Shown here one piece after another: positions 20,492 through 30,500 of a stretch of 64,000 nucleotides of DNA. The notes beneath the pieces were generated by a model, which had not been told where the DNA came from, did no database searches, and was given only the letters and a program-made list of their open reading frames with translations. Made by a program: the position numbers and the translations under genes. Within the stretch, counting starts at the first letter, position 1. Each line of letters starts with the position of its first letter. Origin of the DNA: Rhizobium deserti (GTDB lineage Bacteria > Pseudomonadota > Alphaproteobacteria > Rhizobiales > Rhizobiaceae); the NCBI RefSeq assembly GCF_004358025.1, contig NZ_SMTL01000004.1, positions 248,001 through 312,000 of the forward strand, read 5' to 3'.

Positions 20492-21321
20492 TGTCGTCGT
20501 CGTTGAAAACCACCGCCACTGTTCCAGAGATCGCGCGCCGCAACGGCGTGATCCGCAACGGTTCGCGGGTGGTGCCGGAAGAGGTACCGATCGCGTTCTC
20601 CTACGGTGGTTCTACCCATGCGGTCATGATGGGAACGCCTGCCGATCTTGAGGACTTCGCCATCGGCTTCAGCCTGACGGAAGGCATCATCAGCTCGGTC
20701 GCGGAGATCGAGGAAATTTTGGTGCTCGATGAAGGGCGCGGCCTCGATGTCCAGATTACGCTTGCCGATGACAAGGAAGACGCGCTTCGCGCGCGTCGTC
20801 GCCATATGGCTGGTCCGGTCGGCTGCGGTCTTTGCGGGATCGAATCGATAGATCAGGCCATGCGGATCGTGCCGAATGTGAGCACAATTGCCATGCCGCT
20901 CAGCCCAAGAGATATCACGGCGGCAATGGCTGGGCTGAATAGCGCCCAACCGCTGCATGCGGAAACCCGGGCGGTGCATGGGGCCGGTTTCTATGTGCCG
21001 GGCCAAGGGCTGATCGCCGTCCGGGAGGATGTCGGGCGCCACAATGCGCTTGATAAGCTTGCCGGTGCCGTCATTCGCCAGAACGGCAGAGGCGCCGACG
21101 GTATTGTCGTGGTCACCAGCCGTATTTCGGTGGAGATGGTGCAGAAGACGGCCATCCTGGGCGCTGCGGTGCTGGTTGCTATTTCGGCTCCGACCGCACT
21201 TGCCATTCGCACGGCTGAAGAAGCGGGAATGACCTTGGTCGCTCTGACGCGCGGCGAAGATTTTGAAGTTTTCGCGCGGAGCGACCGCGTCCTTGTGGGA
21301 GTTGTCTCGGATGTCGCTTGA
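20491..21321 (+). CDS. fdhD: Formate dehydrogenase accessory sulfurtransferase FdhD
   Basis: FdhD (also called FdsC in fds operons; 276 residues) transfers sulfur from a cysteine desulfurase to the molybdenum cofactor and hands the finished cofactor to FdsA. The functional CxxC loop is C112-G-L-C115 in the segment GPVGCGLCGIES, as in the CxxC type known from E. coli. The start is a GTG at 20491 that overlaps the fdsA stop; the end overlaps the start of fdsD by 11 bases. Both overlaps indicate a single tightly coupled operon. Confidence 0.95.
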   Translation: MSSSLKTTATVPEIARRNGVIRNGSRVVPEEVPIAFSYGGSTHAVMMGTPADLEDFAIGFSLTEGIISSVAEIEEILVLDEGRGLDVQITLADDKEDALRARRRHMAGPVGCGLCGIESIDQAMRIVPNVSTIAMPLSPRDITAAMAGLNSAQPLHAETRAVHGAGFYVPGQGLIAVREDVGRHNALDKLAGAVIRQNGRGADGIVVVTSRISVEMVQKTAILGAAVLVAISAPTALAIRTAEEAGMTLVALTRGEDFEVFARSDRVLVGVVSDVA

Positions 21322-21700
21322 AAGCCGCAGGACCGAAATAGAACATGGGGATGAGGATCACGGCGATCTTGTGCTCAGGAAACTCATTCGCATGGCGAAC
21401 CAGATCGCGACTTTCTTTCTGTCGCAGCCGGAGGATATTCGCGCCGAAGGGGTTGCCACCCATATCAATAAGTTCTGGGAGCCGCGCATGCGCCGGCATC
21501 TGTTCGAGCATCTTGACCAAGGCGGCGAGGGGTTGCTGCCTTTGGTGATCCAGGCTTCGACATTGATCCGGCGGCCGGAAGCCAGCGTCGCCTCGGGTGT
21601 CGGCGTCGGCCAGGACGCGGCAAACGGAGCGCCCGGTGGCAAGGGACCTGTTGCAGGCGAGTCGCTTTCGGAGCCCAGCATCCCGGAAAGCACAGCATGA
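21311..21700 (+). CDS. fdsD: Formate dehydrogenase delta subunit
   Basis: FdsD is a small protein needed for maturation or stability of the Fds complex. The conserved core is within the first 75 residues (LVLRKLIRMANQIATFFLSQ, then INKFWEPRMRRHLFEHL), and the pattern INKFWxPRM is typical. The ATG at 21311 lies 11 bases inside fdhD. The C-terminal 45 residues are rich in glycine, alanine and proline and look unstructured, giving a longer protein (129 residues) than the usual 75-85. The first 16 codons of the longer open frame overlap fdhD and are not part of the protein. Confidence 0.9.
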   Translation: MSLESRRTEIEHGDEDHGDLVLRKLIRMANQIATFFLSQPEDIRAEGVATHINKFWEPRMRRHLFEHLDQGGEGLLPLVIQASTLIRRPEASVASGVGVGQDAANGAPGGKGPVAGESLSEPSIPESTA

Positions 21701-21773
21701 ATTCTTCCTCTGGCTGGACAGGGCCCCGAGGATCAGTAGACGGATCAGTCATCATCCAGAGGGAGGACACCAT

Positions 21774-23429
21774 ATGGCATTCGCGGGTACGACGAGACAG
21801 GATCTGAACGGGGTCGGGATACTCGATCGAGAACGGATCATCGCGCAACCGGGCTTCAACCGCTGGCTGGTTCCGCCAGCTGCTTTGGCTATCCACCTCT
21901 GCATCGGTATGGCCTATGGTTTCAGCGTCTTCTGGCTGCCGCTTTCGCGCGCCTTGGGAACCACGCAGGATCCGTCCTGCGCCAGTCTCAATCTCGTCAC
22001 CGCATTGTTCACCACCAGCTGCAACTGGCGCGTCGCCGACCTCGGCTGGATCTACACCCTCTTTTTCGTCCTGCTTGGATGCTCTGCGGCCATTTGGGGC
22101 GGCTGGCTGGAGCGGGTTGGACCTCGCAAGGCCGCATTTGTTTCCGCCTGCTGCTGGTGCGGCGGCATCCTGGTTGCAGCCATCGGCGTCATGACGCACC
22201 AGCTATGGCTGATGTGGGTCGGCGCCGGGGTCATCGGCGGTGTCGGCCTTGGCCTGGGCTATATTTCTCCCGTCTCGACTCTGATCAAATGGTTTCCGGA
22301 CCGCCGCGGTATGGCGACCGGCATGGCCATCATGGGCTTCGGCGGCGGCGCGATGATTGGCGCACCACTCGCCAACCTGCTGATGAACTACTTCAAGACG
22401 GAGGCTTCGGTTGGCGTCTGGCAGACGTTCATCGTCATGGCGGTCATCTATTTCTGCTTCATGATGGGCGGCACCTTCGGATACCGTATTCCGCCAGCCG
22501 GCTGGCGCCCGGAAGGCTGGACGCCGCCGGCGTCCAAGTCGACAATGATCACCAGCCGACATGTTCATCTGCGCGATGCCCACAAGACGCCGCAGTTCTG
22601 GCTGATCTGGGCTGTCTTGACACTCAATGTTTCGGCCGGCATCGGCGTTATCGGCATGGCTTCCCCCATGTTGCAGGAAATCTTCGCCGGATCGCTGATC
22701 GGATTGCCTGACATCTCGTTCTCGCAGCTGGATGCCGGGCAGAAGGGACAGATTGCTGCCATCGCAGCCGGTTTCACCGGACTGCTTTCGCTGTTCAACA
22801 TCGGCGGCCGCTTCTTTTGGGCGTCGCTGTCCGACAAGATCGGCCGCAAGAATACCTATTACTGCTTCTTCATCATCGGCATCGTGCTCTACGCACTTGC
22901 CCCGACGCTGGCGGACATGGGTAACAAAGCCATGTTCGTCCTGGCATTCGGCATTATCCTATCCATGTATGGCGGTGGTTTCGCCACCATTCCAGCCTAT
23001 CTCGCCGATATATTCGGGACCCAGTTTGTCGGCGCCATCCATGGACGATTGCTGACGGCTTGGGCAACTGCCGGTATCGTTGGGCCCGTCGTCGTCAATT
23101 ACATTCGCGAGGCGCAGATCGCTGCCGGTGTTGCACCGGGACCGGCGCTTTATACCGGCACGATGTACATCCTCGCCTGCATGCTCGCGGCTGGCTTGGT
23201 GTGCAATGCGCTTGTGCGGCCGCTTGCCGACAGATGGTTCATGTCGGATGACGAAGTGGCTTCGTTGCAGGCGAAGACGGCGGCCGCAAATGCTGGACCA
23301 ACAGGTTCGTTCGGCATCGGCACAGGGGGATTCGATGCCAAGGCGGCGCTCGCTTGGGCCGTTGTCGGCATTCCTCTTCTGTGGGGCGTCTGGGTCACGC
23401 TCAGAAGCAGTCTGGTCCTGTTCGGCTGA
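21774..23429 (+). CDS. MFS transporter of the oxalate/formate antiporter (OFA) family
   Basis: A 551-residue inner-membrane transporter with about twelve hydrophobic segments. The motif GLGYISPVSTLIKWFPDRRG near residue 155-174 is typical of the OFA branch (OxlT-like). The ATG at 21774 follows a GGAGG at 21762. A longer cytoplasmic loop lies near residues 240-275. It follows fdsD by 73 bases on the same strand, so import or exchange of formate, oxalate or another short carboxylate is a reasonable role. OFA members also carry other monocarboxylates, so the substrate remains open. A strong terminator follows. Confidence 0.87.
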   Translation: MAFAGTTRQDLNGVGILDRERIIAQPGFNRWLVPPAALAIHLCIGMAYGFSVFWLPLSRALGTTQDPSCASLNLVTALFTTSCNWRVADLGWIYTLFFVLLGCSAAIWGGWLERVGPRKAAFVSACCWCGGILVAAIGVMTHQLWLMWVGAGVIGGVGLGLGYISPVSTLIKWFPDRRGMATGMAIMGFGGGAMIGAPLANLLMNYFKTEASVGVWQTFIVMAVIYFCFMMGGTFGYRIPPAGWRPEGWTPPASKSTMITSRHVHLRDAHKTPQFWLIWAVLTLNVSAGIGVIGMASPMLQEIFAGSLIGLPDISFSQLDAGQKGQIAAIAAGFTGLLSLFNIGGRFFWASLSDKIGRKNTYYCFFIIGIVLYALAPTLADMGNKAMFVLAFGIILSMYGGGFATIPAYLADIFGTQFVGAIHGRLLTAWATAGIVGPVVVNYIREAQIAAGVAPGPALYTGTMYILACMLAAGLVCNALVRPLADRWFMSDDEVASLQAKTAAANAGPTGSFGIGTGGFDAKAALAWAVVGIPLLWGVWVTLRSSLVLFG

Positions 23430-23454
23430 CAGGCCGCATCCTTACGCACTCATC

Positions 23455-23484
23455 AGGAAGGCGGCGAAAGCCGCCTTCCTTTTT
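23455..23484 (+). terminator. Rho-independent terminator after the formate operon/OFA transporter
   Basis: AGGAAGGCGGC (23455-23465), a GAAA tetraloop and GCCGCCTTCCT (23470-23480) form a perfect 11-pair stem followed by TTTT. It lies 25 bases after the transporter stop and ends the formate module. Confidence 0.92.
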
Positions 23485-23515
23485 GCTCTGTCGCTAGAAG
23501 CGGAGGTTACTCCGG

Positions 23516-23543
23516 TTGACGCCGGCGGCGTGCCGCCTAGATA
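23516..23543 (+). promoter_or_regulatory. Predicted sigma-70 promoter for the aldo/keto reductase gene
   Basis: TTGACG (23516-23521) and TAGATA (23538-23543) are separated by 16 bases. The element lies about 100 bases upstream of the aldo/keto reductase start. It is predicted from consensus only. Confidence 0.4.
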
Positions 23544-23644
23544 AAGGTCCGGAGCGAAATGAACTTCCGGTGCGGCCGCAAGTTTGGCGGCGGACGTTTC
23601 TCCAGGTGCTCCACATCATCATACCTCCACGGACGGAGTTTTTC

Positions 23645-24694
23645 ATGCGCTATAACCAGCTCGGGAATACCGGACTTTTCGTGTCCGAAATTTGCCTCGG
23701 TACAATGACATTCGGTGAAGCCGGCGGGTCTGCCCAATGGGGAGAGATTGCCGGCGTCGATCAGTCAGCAGCAGACGCGATTGTCAGCCGTTCAATCGCA
23801 GCCGGCGTCAATTTTTTCGATACTGCCAATGTCTACTCCTTCGGAAAATCGGAACGGATCCTCGGGCAGGCGCTCAAGAATCTCGACGTGCCTCGGCAGG
23901 ACGTTATCATCGCCACCAAATTTTTCGGCCAGATGGGAAGCAAGCCCAACGAGCGCGGTGCTTCGCGCGGCCATATCATGGACTCCGTCGAGCAGAGCCT
24001 GGAACGGCTGCAGATGGATCACATCGACCTCTATCAGATTCATGGCACCGATACGATCACGCCCATTGACGAGACGCTACGGGCGCTGGACGACCTGGTT
24101 TCGAGAGGCCTGGTCCGCTATATCGGCCTATCCAATTGGGCGGCCTGGCGGATGGCAAAGGCGCTCGGAATATCCGCACGCAAAGGCTATGCCCGTTTCG
24201 AGACGGTGCAGGCCTTTTATTCGATCGCCGGCCGCGATCTGGAGCGCGAGATCGTGCCTTTGATGCAGGAGGAGAAGTTAGGCCTGATGGTCTGGTCTCC
24301 CTTGGCCGGCGGGCTGCTGTCGGGGAAATACGGTCCAGGCGCGCCAGGCAATGGCGAAGGTCGTCGTGCCACCTTCGATTTCCCGCCGGTCGACAAGGAC
24401 CGGGCCTGGGCCTGCGTCGCGGCGATGCGGGAGGTCGCGTCCAAGCACGGCGCCAGCGTTGCGGAAGTGGCGCTCGGCTATATCTTGGGCAAGCCCTTCG
24501 TCACCAGCGTGATCATCGGTGCCAAGCGGCTGGAACAGCTCGACGAGAACCTCAATGCGGTAAAACTGAAGCTGGATGCGGATGACATGGCGAAGCTGGA
24601 TGAGGTGAGCGCTTTGCCACCCGAATATCCGGGATGGATGCTGGAAAGGCAGGGGGCTGGGCGCCGCCCGGCGCCGTTCGAACCGGAAGCATGA
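23645..24694 (+). CDS. Aldo/keto reductase
   Basis: A 349-residue NADPH-dependent oxidoreductase with the (beta/alpha)8 barrel fold. The catalytic tetrad is visible as D and Y in FFDTANVYSFGKSE (residues about 59-72), K in IIATKFFG and H in LYQIHGTD. The C-terminal cofactor motif SVIIGAKRLEQL is near residue 285-296. It resembles the YajO/Tas-type branch. The ATG at 23645 gives the typical N-terminus MRYNQLGNTG; the longer open frame upstream has no such match. It seems to be a single-gene unit. The substrate is unknown. Confidence 0.9.
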   Translation: MRYNQLGNTGLFVSEICLGTMTFGEAGGSAQWGEIAGVDQSAADAIVSRSIAAGVNFFDTANVYSFGKSERILGQALKNLDVPRQDVIIATKFFGQMGSKPNERGASRGHIMDSVEQSLERLQMDHIDLYQIHGTDTITPIDETLRALDDLVSRGLVRYIGLSNWAAWRMAKALGISARKGYARFETVQAFYSIAGRDLEREIVPLMQEEKLGLMVWSPLAGGLLSGKYGPGAPGNGEGRRATFDFPPVDKDRAWACVAAMREVASKHGASVAEVALGYILGKPFVTSVIIGAKRLEQLDENLNAVKLKLDADDMAKLDEVSALPPEYPGWMLERQGAGRRPAPFEPEA

Positions 24695-24701
24695 TGGAGA
24701 G

Positions 24702-24733
24702 CTGGCCGCGGACTTCCGCTGCGGCCAGACTTT
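24702..24733. terminator. Hairpin between convergent aldo/keto reductase and chemoreceptor genes
   Basis: CTGGCCGC (24702-24709) pairs with GCGGCCAG (24721-24728) around an 11-base loop, followed by the T-rich ACTTTGCTTC. It fills the 50-base gap between two convergent genes and may end both transcripts, although the T-run is weak. Confidence 0.5.
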
Positions 24734-24744
24734 GCTTCTCAGGT

Positions 24745-26502
24745 CTAGAATTCCTTCCAGCCGACCGCCTTTGCCTGGAGGTTCGCGTGAGCCATGCGCA
24801 GAGGCGAAACGGCAGGTACCTGCGCCCTTGCCGCCGCGGGCCGTGCGCGCTGCTGATGGTCTGTGCCGACGTCGAATTGCGTCAGCAGGCCGCGCAGGCT
24901 TTCCGCCTCGCTTGCCAGCGAGTAACTGGCCGCCGTGGTTTCCTCGACCATGGCGGCATTCTTCTGGGTTGCCTGATCCATGTGATTGACCGCGTGGCTG
25001 ATCTCTCGAAGGCTGGTGGCCTGTTCCTTCGAGGCCTCTACGATCGCGCTGATGTTGTCGTGAATACTTCCGACCTGCTCCAGAATCTGCCGGAGCGACG
25101 AACCGGTTCGGCCGACGAGATCAACGCCGCTCGCGACCTGTTGGCTCGACGTATTGATCAACGTCTTGATTTCCTTAGCCGCGGTTGCTGAACGTTGAGC
25201 AAGTTCGCGCACTTCCTGGGCGACGACGGCGAAGCCCTTACCCGCCTCTCCCGCCCGTGCCGCCTCGACGCCCGCATTGAGAGCCAGGAGGTTGGTCTGG
25301 AAGGCGATATCGTCGATGACACCGATGATATTGGTGATCTGGCCGGAGGATTCCGCAATCTGGTCCATTGCGGCAATGGCATCGCGCACGACCAGACCCG
25401 ACTGCTCCGCATTCTGCCTTGTATCATGCACCAGGCGGTTTGCTTCTCCAGCCCGGCCGCTTGAATCAGTCACTGTTCGGGTGACCTGTTCCAGCGCAGC
25501 GGCAGCCTCTTCCAGCGACGCGGCTTGCTGCTCCGTACGCTTGGCGAATTCCTGAGACGCATCGCGGACCTCGCTCGACGCCGCCGCAATACCGGAGGCA
25601 TTATGGGCGACGACCTGCATGGCGTCGCGCAGTTTAACGGCCACGGCATTGAAGTCGTGACGCGTGGTTTCCATGCTGGGCACGAACGGGGTCTGGAGCG
25701 ATTGGCATAGCTTGCCGTCCGCCAGTTCCCGCAGGCCTTTGCCCAGCATCGCGATAGCACTCATTCGCGCCGTAACGTCGGTCGCGAACTTGACCACCTT
25801 GGTGACGCGGCCGGAAAGGTCCCTGATCGGGTTATAAGCGGCTTGGATCCAGATTTCCTTTCCGCCTTTGCCGTAGCGGACGAACTCATCCGCAATGAAT
25901 TCGCCGCCGGCGAGTTTCTTCCAGAACTGGCTGTATTCCGCCGAAGCAGCATAGTCGCGGTCGCAGAATATCCGGTGATGCTTGCCCTTGATCTCCTGCA
26001 GCTCATAGCCAAGCCCTTTGCAGAAGTTCTCGTTGGCAAACAGGATATGGCCATCCGGGGAAAACTCAATCACAGCTTGCGAACGGCCAATGGCGTCGAG
26101 CTTGCTGGCGTCTTCGGACGCGACCAGCTTCTTGGCTGTGATATCGGCGGCAATCTTGACGACCTTATAGGGTTTCCCGGAGCGGAAGAGGGGGTTGTAG
26201 GTCGCTTCGATCCAGATGTCCTTGCCGGACTTGGTCACCCGCCGGTATTCGCCGGCATCGAATTTACCGGCCGAAAGATTGGCCCAGAAGTTCCGGTAGC
26301 TCTCCGAAGCGACATAGTCGCTGTCGCAGAATATCCGGTGATGCTTGCCTTTGATTTCCTGAAGGCTGTAGCCGAGGGCGCGGCAGAAGTTCTCGTTGGC
26401 GTGCAGGATGATGCCCGTCAGGTCGAACTCGATGACCGCTTGCGAACGCGACAGCGCTTCGACGAGGTTCGTTGCGTCTGCGGCCCTGCCCATTCCCAGC
26501 AT
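24745..26502 (-). CDS. Soluble methyl-accepting chemotaxis protein with two PAS domains
   Basis: A 585-residue chemoreceptor without membrane segments. Two near-identical PAS domains come first (about residues 10-125 and 135-250; both contain NENFC and GKHHRIFCD), then a linker and the MCP signalling domain. The hairpin tip FQTNLLALNAGVEAARAGE is near residue 410. The protein ends in GWKEF, which resembles the pentapeptide that binds CheR. The ATG at 26502 has AAGGA upstream; the longer frame before it lacks similarity. It probably senses a cytoplasmic signal such as redox state through the PAS domains. cheW lies just upstream on the same strand but is separated by a terminator. Confidence 0.93.
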   Translation of the reverse strand: MLGMGRAADATNLVEALSRSQAVIEFDLTGIILHANENFCRALGYSLQEIKGKHHRIFCDSDYVASESYRNFWANLSAGKFDAGEYRRVTKSGKDIWIEATYNPLFRSGKPYKVVKIAADITAKKLVASEDASKLDAIGRSQAVIEFSPDGHILFANENFCKGLGYELQEIKGKHHRIFCDRDYAASAEYSQFWKKLAGGEFIADEFVRYGKGGKEIWIQAAYNPIRDLSGRVTKVVKFATDVTARMSAIAMLGKGLRELADGKLCQSLQTPFVPSMETTRHDFNAVAVKLRDAMQVVAHNASGIAAASSEVRDASQEFAKRTEQQAASLEEAAAALEQVTRTVTDSSGRAGEANRLVHDTRQNAEQSGLVVRDAIAAMDQIAESSGQITNIIGVIDDIAFQTNLLALNAGVEAARAGEAGKGFAVVAQEVRELAQRSATAAKEIKTLINTSSQQVASGVDLVGRTGSSLRQILEQVGSIHDNISAIVEASKEQATSLREISHAVNHMDQATQKNAAMVEETTAASYSLASEAESLRGLLTQFDVGTDHQQRARPAAARAQVPAVSPLRMAHANLQAKAVGWKEF

Positions 26503-26662
26503 AGTTAATTCCTTTTGGTGGCATGGAGGCCCCTGCCTCGGCCATATCTTGGCAATGTCGAAGCTGTGTCGCCGCAAATACATTACCGGTGGATGCATTA
26601 GGACATTCAAAAATTAAGGACAGATTTATCTAAAATGCTAATATTCACGGGTGGAAATTTGG

Positions 26663-26696
26663 AAAAGAAAAAGCCGCGCGTTCCAGCCGCGCGGCT
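26663..26696 (-). terminator. Terminator after cheW
   Basis: On the minus strand AGCCGCGCG (26696-26688) pairs with CGCGCGGCT (26680-26672) and runs into TTTTTCTTTT. It lies 26 bases after the cheW stop, so the downstream chemoreceptor probably has its own promoter. Confidence 0.88.
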
Positions 26697-26721
26697 CAAT
26701 CTTACGCAGTGATCTTATTCT

Positions 26722-27201
26722 TTAAGCAGCGAGTTCTTCGACTTCTGTGCCCTTGAACATCTTGGCGAGGTTCAGGAAGCAGATCATGCCGTTCTCGTTG
26801 GCGATAATTCCCTCGGAGAAGGACTTGTCGAAGGAGGCGGAAATTTCCGGTACCGGCTGGACCTGGCTTGCTGGAATAGTCAGAATGTCGGAAACGCGAT
26901 CGACGAGCATGCCAATCACCATGTTGTGGACCTCGGCGACGACGATGGCGCTGCGCTCATTGGCAACGGTGCTCTTCATGCCGAGCTTGTAAGCAAGGTC
27001 GATAATCGGGATCACCGAGCCGCGCAGGTTCATGACGCCGATGACGTCAGCTGGCGCATGCGGAAGCGGAGTGGATGGGGCCCAACCGCGGATTTCGCGA
27101 ATTGTCGTCGTCTTGACGCAGAATTCTTGGTCGTGAAGACGGAAGGCGATGATTTCCAGCGTCTCGCCACCGTAACTTTTGGAATTGATCGTCGCTACCA
27201 T
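26722..27201 (-). CDS. cheW: Chemotaxis coupling protein CheW
   Basis: CheW (159 residues) links chemoreceptors to the histidine kinase CheA. The family pattern is clear: LEIIAFRLHDQEFCVKTTTI at the first strand, then VIGVMNLRGSVIPIIDLAYK in the middle and VIGMLVDRVSDIL. The ATG at 27201 begins MVATINSKSYGG. The longer frame upstream is not CheW-like; it overlaps the decayed tail of a chemoreceptor gene whose former TAA stop would have overlapped this ATG (TAATG). A terminator follows. No cheA or other che genes are in the window, so this is an accessory cheW. Confidence 0.94.
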   Translation of the reverse strand: MVATINSKSYGGETLEIIAFRLHDQEFCVKTTTIREIRGWAPSTPLPHAPADVIGVMNLRGSVIPIIDLAYKLGMKSTVANERSAIVVAEVHNMVIGMLVDRVSDILTIPASQVQPVPEISASFDKSFSEGIIANENGMICFLNLAKMFKGTEVEELAA

Positions 27202-27202
27202 T

Positions 27203-27474
27203 AAAATCTTCCCAACTATCCGTTGCCTGAGCGGCAGCGGCGGAACCGGATGTGGCCCGCGCGACCGTTGCCATGAGTTGCGTGCCGGCGATGCCACGGC
27301 GCGGGCATCTGTCCACGCTTCAACAACTTTAACGGAAGAATATTTCCCAAATCTAAATCTAACGAGCAGTTACGCGGCATTTCCGCCTCTTTTGCGAGCT
27401 TATGGCTGGCAAGAGCGGATTTCTGGAGCACTGCGGTATTCAGCGACGTGCTCTGATCCACGAATCAACGGTCT
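27203..27474 (-). pseudogene. Remnant of the 3' end of a methyl-accepting chemotaxis protein gene
   Basis: The 324-base gap between tamB and cheW is not empty. On the minus strand from 27461, one frame reads DQSTSLNTAV and then ASHKLAKEAE, which aligns with the end of a chemoreceptor signalling domain (the intact receptor at 24745-26502 reads DQATQKNAAM and ASYSLASEAE there). A second frame at about 27300-27204 reads LMATVARATSGSAAAAQA and then DSWEDF, a typical CheR-binding tail. The expected TAA then overlaps the cheW ATG but is one base out of frame. So at least two frame changes and loss of everything upstream have inactivated the gene. Homology is inferred by eye. Confidence 0.65.
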
Positions 27475-27525
27475 TGCTGGTTTGTGAGACGAATCGACAT
27501 GCCATCGCTCAAGTCAGCGGTGATG

Positions 27526-30500
27526 TCAGTATTCGCGCTCGTAGAAGATGCCGGCGGTGCCGCCCTCGGTGCCGGCGCCGGCCTTCAGCTTGACGCCCTT
27601 GCCCACGTCGAGATTGATCGTTGCCTGGGCGCCATTGGCACCGCCCTGCTCGACTTGGAAATAGGTACGGTTGTTGATGTAGCGGCCGACCGATACAGTC
27701 GTCTGGCCGGTCTCGTCCGTATTGATGTCGAGATCATCGACCCCGAGGTTGTTGCGCAGAGTTTCGAGCAGAGAGCCCGAGCCCCCGCCGGCAAGCTGCG
27801 TCACCGCATCGGCCAGCTGGGCGATCTGCAGGGGAGACAGCCTCGACATGGACTGACCGAAGATCAGCCGTGCCAAGACTTCGTCCTGCGGCAGAGCGGG
27901 CGACGAGGAGAAGGTGATCGTCGGATCGTTGGCGATGCCGGTCACATCGACGGTGATGGTCGTCTGCGCCGATGTCGTGGTTGCTTCCATGTTGAGCACG
28001 GGTATCAACCCGCCGCCGAAAGTGATGTCGCCGCTGGTGAAATCCAGGCGCTTGGCCAGGATCACGATCCGTCCGCGGCGCATTTTGAAGCCGCCGGAGA
28101 CAACGGGCGCTATTGCCGTGCCGGTGATGGCCAGATCACCTCCGAGCTCGGCATCGATGCCGCGCCCACGCACAAAAATGCCGTTCGGGGCGCTGATCTG
28201 CAGATTGAGTATGAGCGGCTCGGACGTGCCCTTGGCTGTCTTGGGCCGGATCTCCTCCATCTGACGCAGGACGGCCCCAGGCGCATTGCGATGCTTGATG
28301 TCGATCGACGCGAGCGAGGTTGGAAGGCGAGCAGGCACTGTAATCGCGGCTTTGGTCAGCGTCAGTTTGCCGCCGAAGGTGGGCCCCGAAGTCAGAGGAC
28401 CCGTCACGGTCAAGGCACCATCGGCCGTGGCAGCAATCATATTTCCATCCGCATAGACCGCCTTGGCCAAGGTGATGCGAAGATCGGCTGGAAAGCCGGA
28501 GCCGGGGGTAATGCCGACCGTGCCCAGCACTGATACCGTGCCGCCGCCCGAAAGCTTTCCCGTGAGGCGGCTGATATTGGCGGTTTGACCGTCGAAGGCC
28601 ACATTGACGGCGAGTTCGTTGACGGCAAGGTTTCGCCGGGCATCGACCAGTCTCGCGCCGGAAGAGGAGGCAGTGCCTGTTATGGCTGGGGCGGCTGCCG
28701 TTCCTCCGATCGCCAGGTCGACCTTTCCAATTCCATCAAGCACAAATCCTTGCGACGCCAGTTGGCTGGCGAGCACGGAGAAAGGGAACTGGCCGTTGAA
28801 CTTCAGGCCGAGAGCCTTGTCGCCTGTCAGCGCAACAGAGCCTCCCCCGGCAAGCGAGATACCGCCACCGCCGGCCAGGCGAAGGTCGACCGCGACCTGA
28901 TTGTCCTGAAAAGTGCCATTGGCCGTGATATCCACGGTAGCGATGCCGGCGCTTGCAGTCTGGGTGACGGCTGCGTTCTTCCAGGCCAGATCGTAGCGCA
29001 CCGCCGGCGCTTGCGGCGTACCGGTTGCGACAACGCTGCCGGATATGGTGCCGCGTGCGCCGAGCCCGGGCGCAAAGGCATTGGCAAGCCCTGCAGGAAC
29101 GGCTTTGGCATTGGCATTGATGTCAAGAGCCGGTGGCCCGTCATTCTGTAGGATGACGCGGCCATTCGCGGTGACATCAAGCCCGTCGGCGCCTGTCATC
29201 CGGGTATTGTCTAGTGCGATTGTCCCGTTGGCGAAACTTCCTGCGGCTGCGAGGCGAAAGGGAGCGATGCCAGCATCGCGCATCTGGCGAAGCTGTGCAT
29301 CACTCCATTCCAAATCATAACGTACTGCCGGCGCGGATGTCGTGCCTGTCGCACTGATGGTCCCGGAAATCGTTCCTGCGGCATTGAGAGCCGGCGCAAA
29401 GCTGTTGATGAGGCTGGCCGGAAGCGCATTGATCGTCGCCGTCAAGTCGAGGGCGGAGCCGGCCGATCCCGTCACCGAAACACTGCCCGAACCGGTCGCG
29501 ATGGTCAGGCCGTTCAGCCGGGCCGTACCGTTCTCGATCGGGATGCGCGTGGGCGCTGTGAGGCGAACAGGAATGCTGCGCGGCGCAGCCGCAAATGTAT
29601 TGATGCCGACGGCCAAGCCGCCGCCCGTCTCCAAGGCCCCGGTCGCCGTCAAGGGCGCATTGTCGTACTGGGCGGCCAAATCGAAGGCGGTTGTCGTGCC
29701 GCCATGGGTAATGCCGAGCGTCAGATCGTTCAACCCCACGCTGCCTGCCCCCAGGCGGGCTGCACGGATGGCGCCTTCGGCCGCGAGCGCACGAAGGTCT
29801 GGAATCGTCAGGTCGATATCGGGCTTCAGGACTTCCAGGCTGCCGCGACGAAGGGCGGAACCGCTGGCCTTGATCACTGCGGCCGATTTGCCAGCCGTAT
29901 TGGTGAAGGTCGCCGAGCCCTTGATATCCCCTTGTGCCTGCTGGGCTGCAAGAGCGGCCAGCAGCGAAACATCCGGGAAGTCGAAATCGATTTTGCCAGC
30001 GGGCATGAAATCCGGCGAGAAGGTGAGGGCGCCGTTCAGCTTGTTCGGGCCGATTTCGGCGGTGATCGCCGGGGCCGACGTCCGGCCTTGGGCCGAGGCC
30101 ACATCGGCATTGATGCGGATCGCCTGGCCGTCCAGCGATCCCGTTGCCGTCACATGACCCTGCGGCGCGTTGGGATTGGCGGTGCCTTCCAGACGAAAGC
30201 TCAGGTCTTCCAGCTTGCGGCCCACCAGGCGGGCGTCCGCCGAATTCACGACCGCCTTGATGCCGACAGCCGCAAGCGGTCCATCGGCGGAGATATCGAA
30301 ACCGGCGGCGCCTTCGGCATCCTTCAGCCAGCGCTTGATATCCGGAAGCCGCCCGGCAAGCCGACCGGTTACCTTGCCATTCTCCAAAAGCACATTGCCA
30401 CGCGCTTCCAGCGCATTCGACTTGATGACCAGGTTTTCGACGCTCACCCGGTCGCTCGACAGAGTTTCGACATAACCTTCCGCCGCAATCGTGCCCTCGA

